Part shown: positions 19,847 to 26,718 of the stretch, one piece after another
How positions within the stretch are numbered: position 1 is the first letter of the stretch
How the letters are laid out: every line of letters begins with the position of its first letter
Source: Granulicella tundricola MP5ACTX9
Lineage (GTDB): Bacteria > Acidobacteriota > Terriglobia > Terriglobales > Acidobacteriaceae
Assembly (NCBI RefSeq): GCF_000178975.2
Contig: NC_015064.1
Location: forward strand, 2,914,001-2,978,000
Direction: 5' to 3'
DNA: 64,000 nucleotides
Program-made: the position numbers and the translations under genes
Notes under the pieces: model-generated
Databases searched by the model: none
Told to the model about the DNA's origin: nothing
What the model saw: only the letters and a program-made list of their open reading frames with translations

Positions 19847-21358
19847 TTACGGCCGAGTAAAGTCAATAAAAGCATGCACCGGGTCCGCCTCACTCAACGT
19901 TACGGTAGCCGTATCCCCCACATCCAACCCTTCAAACCCTCGCACGATCTTCCCCTCCACCGGAGGATCGAAGATCCGTATATAAGTCCCCTTGTCCTTG
20001 GCCCCCGTGATCACCCCCGTAAACTGATGCCCAATCAAGTGTCCTAAAGCCACCGCCGCCACCCTCTTCTGCATCGCCCGCTCCACCTTCCGAGCCGCCG
20101 CATCCCGCTCATTGCAATGCGCCGCAATCCCCGCCAACTCCTCATCGCTATACGGAGCACCCTCACCCCGCAGCAAAGCCTTCACAATCCTCTGCGTCAC
20201 CAGATCCGCAAACCGCCGATTCGGCGCAGTCGAATGCGTATAGTCCAGCGCCGCCAGCCCAAAGTGCCCCGGCTGCTCCTCAGACCCACCCGCAGCGAGC
20301 ACATACTCCCCCGGCCCCATCAGCTTGATAATCGCCAGCGACAGATCCGGATAATGCACCGGGTCACTGGCCTGTTGAGCCACCAGAAATTTATTCAAAG
20401 CCCGCGCATCCGGACTCTCAGGCAGCGCAGTCCCCTTAGCCGCCACCAGCGCCACAATTCTTGACCACCGCTCCGGCGACCTTACCACCCGCCGTATACT
20501 CGACCGCCCCGACTCCCGCAGCATCCGAGCCATCGTCTCATTCGAAGCGATCATCAGGTCCGCAATGAGATCCGAAGCCCGGTTCCGCATCACCGCCTTG
20601 ATCGACTGCACCTTCCCGTCGATCACCACCGGATCGGCCTCCACCCGATTGAACTCCAGCGCCCCCTGCGCCACCCTCTGCCTGTGCAGCAACTGCGCCG
20701 CCTCATCCTGCAGCCTCAACTGCGCCTGAATCGCCGCATCGTTCAAAATCTTGGGGTCCGTCCGCCCATCCCCCCGCGCCTTCCCCTCCAGCCACGGCCC
20801 CACAGTCGAGTAAGCCAGTTGCGCCCCATTCCTCACCCACGCCTCATACAACGCCGTCCCCACCAGCCCACCATCCCCCGTCACCGTAAACTCACACACG
20901 ATCGCCCGCCGATCCTGCCCTTCATTCAAGCTCGTCAGATCAGTCGAAAGCTCATTCGGCAGCATAGGAAAGTTATGCACCGCCGTATAAACCGTCTGCG
21001 TCTGCAAAGCCGCAGCCCGATCCAGCACCGTATCCTTCCCCACCGCCGCCGCCACATCCGCAATCCCCACCAGCACCCGAATCCCCGCCTGCGTCCTCTC
21101 CGCCCACTCCACCTGATCCAGATCCCGCGAAGTATCGTTATCGATCGAAGACCAACTCAACCCCCTCAAGTCCCTAGCCTCTGGGTGCCCCATGTCTCGC
21201 TTCTGAGACATGGGTTCAAAAGAACCCCGTATCTCCTCAACCTCCCTCTCTCCCGCCTCAACCTCCTCCCCATCCAACGGCAAAAGGTTAAACCCCTCCC
21301 GCACCATCTCGGCACGAGCAGCAGCAGCAAGATCGAACACAACCCCATGAGTAGTCAT
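19847..21358 (-). CDS. RNB-domain exoribonuclease (RNase II/R-like)
   Basis: A 503-residue 3'-5' RNA exonuclease-type protein. The RNB domain starts near residue 60 with the metal-binding 'SSIDNDTSRDLDQVE' Asp cluster and continues through 'LPNELSTDLTSLNEGQDRRA' and 'HFGLAALDYTHSTAPNRRFADLVTQR' (catalytic Arg region). An S1-like beta-barrel end (about 430-500) follows. It lacks the N-terminal cold-shock domains of E. coli RNase II/R, so it is the short form common outside Proteobacteria. Residues about 48-58 are encoded by a perfect hairpin repeat (21189-21214), apparently a captured intergenic element in the linker before the RNB domain. No strong ribosome site precedes the ATG. Confidence 0.9.
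   Translation of the reverse strand: MTTHGVVFDLAAAARAEMVREGFNLLPLDGEEVEAGEREVEEIRGSFEPMSQKRDMGHPEARDLRGLSWSSIDNDTSRDLDQVEWAERTQAGIRVLVGIADVAAAVGKDTVLDRAAALQTQTVYTAVHNFPMLPNELSTDLTSLNEGQDRRAIVCEFTVTGDGGLVGTALYEAWVRNGAQLAYSTVGPWLEGKARGDGRTDPKILNDAAIQAQLRLQDEAAQLLHRQRVAQGALEFNRVEADPVVIDGKVQSIKAVMRNRASDLIADLMIASNETMARMLRESGRSSIRRVVRSPERWSRIVALVAAKGTALPESPDARALNKFLVAQQASDPVHYPDLSLAIIKLMGPGEYVLAAGGSEEQPGHFGLAALDYTHSTAPNRRFADLVTQRIVKALLRGEGAPYSDEELAGIAAHCNERDAAARKVERAMQKRVAAVALGHLIGHQFTGVITGAKDKGTYIRIFDPPVEGKIVRGFEGLDVGDTATVTLSEADPVHAFIDFTRP
21183..21219. repeat. REP-like hairpin inside the RNB gene
   Basis: GGGTGCCCC followed by perfect 10-base arms CCCATGTCTC (21189-21198) and GAGACATGGG (21205-21214) around a 6-base loop. 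It starts with the same GTGCCCCAT as the intergenic units at 21504 and 21771. It is in frame and encodes PMSQKRDMGHP. Confidence 0.75.
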
Positions 21359-21503
21359 TCGTGGTCGAGACTAGTGCAAATCCCCGCCCCTGTACAGAGA
21401 ACCCTCATCAACCGCACCCCGCCCAGCCAACACCTCAGCGGCCGGAACCAGATCTCCCTTCGCATCGACCAGGCCGGAGTGATACGAAGAAAAAGTAATG
21501 GTC

Positions 21504-21573
21504 GTGTGCCCCATCCTCACCGACAGCTTCATCGTCGATTAGGGTGGGCATCGTTTGCGAAAGCAAACGACCG
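21504..21573. repeat. GTGTGCCCCATCCTCACC repeat, copy 1
   Basis: A 70-base unit: GTGTGCCCCATCCTCACCGAC, a hairpin (imperfect here), TTAGGGTGGGCATC, then hairpin GTTTGC-GAAA-GCAAAC. It matches copy 2 at 21771-21840 at most positions. Confidence 0.85.
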
Positions 21574-21770
21574 CCTTCCGTCCCACACCAAACCGCGCGC
21601 CACCAGCCTCACCCACACCACCTGACAGCGCTGAAGGCGCGGCCTATACCAGCCCAGGGCGAAAGCCCTGGGTCACCAGCAAACATCAACCCAAGGGCTG
21701 AAAGCCCGACACATGCCCTTTCCTCAACATGTTCCCAAAACACCGTTTATAGGAACAAACCACAACCTCC

Positions 21771-21840
21771 GTGTGCCCCATCCTCACCGACGGTTCTATC
21801 GTCGGTTAGGGTGGGCATCGTTTGCGGTAGCAAACGACCG
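21771..21840. repeat. GTGTGCCCCATCCTCACC repeat, copy 2
   Basis: The same unit as 21504-21573, with compensatory-looking changes: first hairpin ACCGACG-GTTCTAT-CGTCGGT is perfect here and the second is GTTTGC-GGTA-GCAAAC. It lies 105 bases upstream of the transposase start. Confidence 0.85.
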
Positions 21841-21945
21841 TTCTCCTCCACGTTTCCCAAAACGCCGTTAATGAGATGGTCCGCCGCTTGATCTCCACCC
21901 GGAAGGTAGGCGATTGTGTTGGCAGGTACAAGGAGGATCATCGAC

Positions 21946-22977
21946 ATGCAGATTCATTCGGTTGGCATAGATCTGGGTAAGACGACCTTTCACCTCGTAG
22001 CCCTGAGCGCAGCTGGCAAGGTGCTGTTGCGCAAGAAGTTCACTCAGAAGCAACTGATCACCTTCACCGCGAACATGCAGACCTCCTTGATCGGGATGGA
22101 GGCATGTTCAGGAGCGCACTTCCTGGGCCGGGCTTTGCGAGCGCAAGGCCACGACGTGAAGCTGATTCCAGCGCAGTTTGTAAAGCCGTTCGTGAAGTCG
22201 AATAAGAACGACTTCCTGGATGCTGAGGCGATCGCTGAAGCCGTCGACCGACAGAACATGCGCTTCGTTCCGATCAAGACCGACGATCAGCTCGACCTGC
22301 AAGCCATGCATCGTGTGCGTGACAGGCTTGTCGCTCGCCGGACGTCCGTGATCAACCAGCTGCGAGCCTTTCTGCTGGAGCGCGGCATGGTTTTCGCCAA
22401 GACTCCCATCAAGTTGAGACAAGCGATGCCAGAGATACTCGAGAACGCGGAGTCGAACCTGACGCCACGCATGCGCAACCTTGTCAGCCTGCTCTGGAGC
22501 GAGTGGAAGGATCTTCAGCAGCAGATCGTTGCGATGAACGAAGAGGTCGAGCAGATCGCTTCTTCCGACCCCGCATGCCAACGGCTGAGACAAATCCCCG
22601 GCATCGGCCCCTTGGTCGCAACCGCAATCGTCGCTGCGATCGGCAACGGAGCAGCCTTCCATAAGGGCCGAGAGTTCTCCGCATGGCTTGGACTTGTACC
22701 CCGACAGCACTCGACCGGCGGCAAGGCGAGACTCTTCGGCATCAGCAAGCGAGGTAACCGCTACCTGAGAAAGCTGCTCGTCCATGGCGCCCGATCAGCA
22801 GTTCTCATCGTCAAGCGAGAGCGTTCCCCGTTTGGGCCTTGGCTTGATGGTCTGGAACAACGAGCACCGGTGAAGGTCGTCATTACAGCCGCAGCCAACA
22901 AGCTTGCTCGTATGGCCTGGGCGGTGCTCTCAAGCGGCAATGACTACCGCCCAGCAACGGCTCCGATGCCGGCCTGA
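21946..22977 (+). CDS. IS110-family (IS1111-type) transposase
   Basis: A 343-residue DEDD recombinase. The N-terminal RuvC-like domain has 'GIDLGKTTF' (Asp9) and 'KNDFLDAEAIAEA'. The C-terminal Transposase_20 domain has 'IPGIGPLVATAIVAAIGN', 'FSAWLGLVPRQHSTGGK' and 'GISKRGNRYLRKLLVHGAR', typical of the IS1111 subgroup. The start is fixed by AGGAGG (21931-21936) nine bases before the ATG at 21946. The family moves by RNA-guided recombination using a bridge RNA encoded in a non-coding flank; in IS1111 types this is expected downstream. The gene appears intact. I could not fix the element ends, because this family makes no clear inverted repeats or target duplication. Confidence 0.92.
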   Translation: MQIHSVGIDLGKTTFHLVALSAAGKVLLRKKFTQKQLITFTANMQTSLIGMEACSGAHFLGRALRAQGHDVKLIPAQFVKPFVKSNKNDFLDAEAIAEAVDRQNMRFVPIKTDDQLDLQAMHRVRDRLVARRTSVINQLRAFLLERGMVFAKTPIKLRQAMPEILENAESNLTPRMRNLVSLLWSEWKDLQQQIVAMNEEVEQIASSDPACQRLRQIPGIGPLVATAIVAAIGNGAAFHKGREFSAWLGLVPRQHSTGGKARLFGISKRGNRYLRKLLVHGARSAVLIVKRERSPFGPWLDGLEQRAPVKVVITAAANKLARMAWAVLSSGNDYRPATAPMPA

Positions 22978-23329
22978 GCAGGCGCGGAAAAGACGCCTTC
23001 GGCTTGGAAGCGCAGAATCGCGCTCCCACTTTACCGCACCACGACGACGATTTAGAGTTCCCACCAAGGTCTGCACTGGACAGCTAAGACGACCGAACAG
23101 TTCCCAACGGCGTGCTCAAAACCTGCTCCCGAAAATGGTCTTCCATGACCGTGCCGTTTATCAGGTAGAGCACGCAGCGCAACTCATCATGGCCAGGAGA
23201 CTAGACCCTCCACCCAAAGGCCGAATACATTTGCGCAGACCTGTCGATGTCGCCCTTCGCTTTTCCCTTGCAGTCGTGCGGCGGACCATACATTTCAGGG
23301 ACAAACCCTGATGTTAGGGTGGGAACACC
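22978..23329. other. Non-coding flank of the IS110-type transposase, candidate bridge RNA
   Basis: About 350 bases without a credible gene, directly downstream of the transposase. For IS1111-type elements the bridge RNA is known to be encoded on this side, so it is the place to look. It holds small inverted stretches (for example AAAAGACGCC-TTC-GGCTT near 22988), but I cannot assign target and donor loops. Confidence 0.35.
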
Positions 23330-23869
23330 ATGCGATCGGCAACCAGTGATGAAGCTAGACGCTACTGCAATCAGGACGGGGGCCCCCGAAAGGTGGCCTC
23401 TGACGGTTGCAGCGTTTTCTTCGATGTGCCCGAAGAGCATTCTTTCTTCTTGAAGTCACCCACGGACTATCGGACGCTCGCGTTTCTCTGCCAGCGGCTA
23501 GTGAATGGAGTCTATGGCGGAAACTTTCCCGGAGGGCTGGTTTGGCTGCACATGTGGAACGTTGGGGCTGACTACCTGATGCCGCTCGGTTGGCGGATCG
23601 TTGAAGATATGCGGCGCGCGAACGGTGACCAGCGCCCCCTCGACGTTGCACCAGCACAGATCTTTAGAGAAGACGAAACGCTCGACGTCCAACTCTTCCT
23701 CATGACGGCTTTCGGGAATGGGTGGCCCGGCTGCTTCGTACCTGCCATCGGGGACTTTATAGTAGAGTTTCGGTCAAGCCACCGCCTTTTCTTCTATTGC
23801 GAGAAGGAGGCTACTGTCAAACGCCTCTGCATGGAACTCAAAGCCTTTGAGCCGCAGGTCGCGACATAA
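23330..23869 (+). CDS. Hypothetical protein
   Basis: A 179-residue soluble protein with natural composition (aromatic-rich 'GGNFPGGLVWLHMWNVGADYLMPLGWRI', 'FIVEFRSSHRLFFYCEKE') and no domain I recognise. The start is uncertain: the ATG at 23330 has no clear ribosome site, and the first 30 residues look less conserved-like than the rest. It lies between the IS110-type element and an unrelated membrane protein gene, so it may be cargo or a disrupted-context gene. Confidence 0.55.
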   Translation: MRSATSDEARRYCNQDGGPRKVASDGCSVFFDVPEEHSFFLKSPTDYRTLAFLCQRLVNGVYGGNFPGGLVWLHMWNVGADYLMPLGWRIVEDMRRANGDQRPLDVAPAQIFREDETLDVQLFLMTAFGNGWPGCFVPAIGDFIVEFRSSHRLFFYCEKEATVKRLCMELKAFEPQVAT

Positions 23870-23995
23870 GGTGCGTCTACCGTGCCGTAAATCCTCGAAA
23901 GTCGGTGTTTTCGGCAATCTCCCTAACGAAGTCACCGGCAAACCGCCCCCAAAGCCCCGATCAACCCCACCCACCCCCCTTGCTACAATTCCGTC

Positions 23996-24739
23996 ATGGC
24001 CACCTACCTCGTAGTCCCAGACGATTACGCCGGCTGGAACCCGACAGGCCGTAACTTCGCATCGATCGGTGCAGCCATCGGAGCGATCGGCCTGCTCTCA
24101 TGGATGTCCCTGCACCGCCACCTCGGCACCTTCACGCCCGCCGCTACATCCGACCGCCTCTTCCTCTCCGGCCTTGTCTGGCTGGGCGCCGGAGGCTTCG
24201 GCCTCATGGCCGTCGCAGCCATGGGATCGATCCTGCTGTCCTTGAAATCACGCGGAACCGTCACCATCACAGACCAGGGAGTCCTGCGGACAGTAGGTAC
24301 CCGCAGCTCATCTCTCCCCTGGACCGAAATCCAGGGCCTCGTGCCCATGCCCTATGGAGGCGTCACGCTCGTCGCCACCACCGGCAAAAGCAACATCACC
24401 ATACCCCGCTTTCTCGATGACTATCGCGCTTGCATCGCAGAGCTCAAGGACCACGGTCTCCAGGCAATTCCGTCCAGCAGCCTTCGTACAAAACGGAAGC
24501 GCAACTGGCAAAACACTCTCACCGTTGGCGCGTTCGTCTTCTTCATCTCGCTCGCCACATCCGCACACGAATCCCACAGCGTGCGCATCACAAGCCTCAG
24601 CGCAGCAGTTGCCTTGGCAGTTTGGGCACTCAAAACTGCCTGGACCAAAACCGAGCTGGAAGCATCACCGTGGCTGGACTGCGTAGTTCTTCTCGGCATC
24701 CTCCTCTACGCCTCCATCCGCATGATCCTCACCTGGTGA
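23996..24739 (+). CDS. Membrane protein with a PH-like middle domain
   Basis: A 247-residue protein with two N-terminal membrane segments (about 22-42 and 56-82). A soluble beta-rich segment (about 85-165; 'RGTVTITDQGVLRTVGTRSSSLPWTEIQGLVPM...TLVATTGKSNITIP') follows, in the style of bacterial PH/YdbS-like domains. Two or three C-terminal membrane segments (about 172-190, 196-212, 225-245) complete it. No enzymatic motif. It stands alone. Function unknown. Confidence 0.7.
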   Translation: MATYLVVPDDYAGWNPTGRNFASIGAAIGAIGLLSWMSLHRHLGTFTPAATSDRLFLSGLVWLGAGGFGLMAVAAMGSILLSLKSRGTVTITDQGVLRTVGTRSSSLPWTEIQGLVPMPYGGVTLVATTGKSNITIPRFLDDYRACIAELKDHGLQAIPSSSLRTKRKRNWQNTLTVGAFVFFISLATSAHESHSVRITSLSAAVALAVWALKTAWTKTELEASPWLDCVVLLGILLYASIRMILTW

Positions 24740-24847
24740 CCTCACAAAGCCACGAGCCGTCATCTTAAACTCATAACCCTCCACTCAAAACTTAAACTCT
24801 CAAACTCAAGCCGTAGCCTGTCCTGACGCATCACTAACCACTAGCCA

Positions 24848-24959
24848 CTAGGCTCTAGGCTCTAGGCTCTAGGCCCTAGGCCCTGAACCCTGAACCCTGA
24901 GCCCTGAACCCTGAACCCTGAACCCTGAACCCTGAACCCTGAACCCTGAACCCTGAGAA
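24848..24959. repeat. Heptamer tandem array CTAGGCT / CTGAACC, 16 units
   Basis: Sixteen consecutive 7-base units without a break: CTAGGCT three times, CTAGGCC twice, then CTGAACC nine times interrupted once by CTGAGCC, ending CTGAGAA. It stops five bases before the ATG of the MOSC gene, so it forms that gene's whole proximal leader. Confidence 0.95.
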
Positions 24960-24963
24960 CCAT

Positions 24964-25524
24964 ATGCCACCCCACCCATCCACCACCGGCACCGTAGTCT
25001 CCGTAAGCCGAAGCCCCATCCACGGCTTCAGCAAAGACCCCGTCGCTGAAATCAACATCCTCGCCAACCACGGAGTAGAAGGCGACGCCCACGCCGGCCC
25101 TCTCGTCCAGCACCTCTACCGCGTCCGCAAAAATCCCAAAGCCCCCAACCTCTGCCAGGTCCACCTCCTACCCGAAGAACTCTTCGCAGAACTCCGCGCC
25201 GAAGGCCTCGAGGTCGCCCCCGGCCAGATGGGCGAGAACATCACAGTCCGCGGCCTCAACCTCATCGACCTCCCCGTAGGAGCCCTCGTCCACCTCGGCT
25301 CAACCGCCGTCGTCGAGATCACCGGCCTCCGCGACCCCTGCAACCAGCTTAACGGCCTCCGCAAAGGCCTCATGAAGGCCTGCTTCGCCCGCGATGCCGA
25401 TGGCACCCTCCTCCGCAAAGCCGGCGTCATGGCCACCGCCAAAGTCTCCGGCCCAGTCCGCCCCGGCGACCTCATCACCATCCACCACCCACCCCACCCC
25501 TGGACAAAGATGACCCCCGTCTAA
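24964..25524 (+). CDS. MOSC-domain protein
   Basis: A 186-residue stand-alone MOSC protein (molybdenum cofactor sulfurase C-terminal family). Landmarks are 'GVEGDAHAG' near residue 38, 'GQMGENITVRGLNL' and the Cys-containing 'ITGLRDPCNQLN' (the conserved Cys is thought to carry sulfur). Such proteins act in sulfur transfer to the molybdenum cofactor or in N-hydroxylated base reduction; the exact substrate is not known. There is no Shine-Dalgarno site: the bases before the ATG are the end of a heptamer repeat array. Confidence 0.88.
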   Translation: MPPHPSTTGTVVSVSRSPIHGFSKDPVAEINILANHGVEGDAHAGPLVQHLYRVRKNPKAPNLCQVHLLPEELFAELRAEGLEVAPGQMGENITVRGLNLIDLPVGALVHLGSTAVVEITGLRDPCNQLNGLRKGLMKACFARDADGTLLRKAGVMATAKVSGPVRPGDLITIHHPPHPWTKMTPV

Positions 25525-25539
25525 CAAAGCCACACACCT

Positions 25540-25690
25540 GCCATTGCCATTGCCGTTGCGGTTGCGGTTGCGGTTGCCGTTGCGGTTGCCGCTGCCGCCG
25601 TTGCCGTTGCCGTTGCCGTTGCCGTTCGGATTAGAGGGGGCCTTCAGGCCCCCGTCAACGGCCAGGAATAGAGAGGGGCTTTAGCCCCGG
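25540..25690. repeat. Composite GCCGTT array plus GGATTAG...GCCCCGG unit, upstream of RAYT
   Basis: About 14 hexamers (GCCGTT with GCGGTT, GCCATT and GCCGCC variants) to 25626. These are followed by CGGATTAGAGGGGG-CCTTCAGG-CCCCC and then GGGGCT-TT-AGCCCC-GG. It ends about 95 bases before the RAYT start. Confidence 0.92.
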
Positions 25691-25784
25691 CTCATCCCCA
25701 CCTTAACATCCCAATTCGGGAACCTCTCCGCCGAGACCAAAGAATCCTGCTCATCGACTACGCCTCGGATATACCCTCCCGTTT

Positions 25785-26234
25785 ATGTTCCTCGCACCAC
25801 AAGAACTCCGCACTTACTTCATCACCACCGTCACTGCCGATCGCCACCGCCTCTTCCAACTCGACCGCAACGCCACCCTTCTCCTCAACATCCTTGAAAC
25901 CCACCGCCTCAAGCAGACCTATGCTCTCCACGCATTCGTCCTCATGCCCGACCACGTCCACCTTCTCCTCACTCCATCCCCTTTGATCTCCTTGGAAAAA
26001 TCGATGCAATTGATCAAAGGAGGCTTTTCCTTCCAACTGAAAAGCGGCAAAGAGGTCTGGGCACGAAGCTACGACAGTCGCCGCATAGAAGACCGAGAAA
26101 GCTTCCTCAATCACGAGACTTACACCCACCTCAATCCCGTGAAGAGCAAGCTCTCCCCCACACCCGCCGCCTACCCTTACTCCTCCGCAGCCCTACCCCA
26201 CAGGACCGACCCACCCCCAAGCCACTTCCGATAG
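25785..26234 (+). CDS. REP-associated tyrosine transposase (RAYT, Y1_Tnp)
   Basis: A 149-residue single-strand transposase of the IS200/REP class. The HuH metal motif is clear in 'LMPDHVHLLLTP' (about residues 50-61), preceded by the typical 'YFITTVTADRHRLF' strand. The catalytic Tyr is expected in the 'YTHLNPVKSKL' region ('HETYTHLNPVKSKL'). These domesticated proteins cut and paste REP palindromes. Here it is bracketed by two copies of the same composite repeat, which marks that repeat as its likely substrate. The ribosome site is weak. Confidence 0.9.
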   Translation: MFLAPQELRTYFITTVTADRHRLFQLDRNATLLLNILETHRLKQTYALHAFVLMPDHVHLLLTPSPLISLEKSMQLIKGGFSFQLKSGKEVWARSYDSRRIEDRESFLNHETYTHLNPVKSKLSPTPAAYPYSSAALPHRTDPPPSHFR

Positions 26235-26242
26235 CAGTAGAA

Positions 26243-26424
<182 letters not shown>

Positions 26425-26718
26425 TCGTCGCACTTCCAACGCCAATTTGTCGAGACATTCCACCTCGGCGCGAATCGTGGTTCATTTGTGGTGAACTTGT
26501 GGTTCCCTGCTGGTCATTTGTGGTCGCATTTCGCACGGTAAAGGGTCACAATTTGCCCACAACACCCGAAGAAAAACCCACAAAACCCAACAAACACCGA
26601 AAACTAACCACAACTCCCCACAAACCCCGAAAACAAGGCCGATTGGTCGAACCGATTGACGGTCTCGCGAAAAACTGGCCAATCCAATACTCACGTCAGC
26701 AAGCAATATCCCAAATCA
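26425..26718. other. Gene-less stretch with GTGG/CCAC inverted repeats
   Basis: Between the composite repeat and the DUF1800 stop. The left half carries TTTGTGG and TTGTGGTT words (26479-26525); the right half carries AACCACAA and CCACAAA words (26578-26626), so the two halves can pair. No gene. Confidence 0.5.

Larger units (their letters stand above)
21359..21945. other. Repeat-filled intergenic region
   Basis: About 590 bases between the RNB start and the IS110-type transposase start with no credible gene. It holds two GTGTGCCCCAT units (listed separately) and a third hairpin type at 21653-21672: CCCAGGGC-GAAA-GCCCTGGG, followed by GGGCT-GAAA-GCCC. Confidence 0.7.

Noticed and set aside
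24848-24959. Possible CRISPR array
   Set aside because: Units are 7 bases in direct contact with no spacers; it is a simple tandem repeat.
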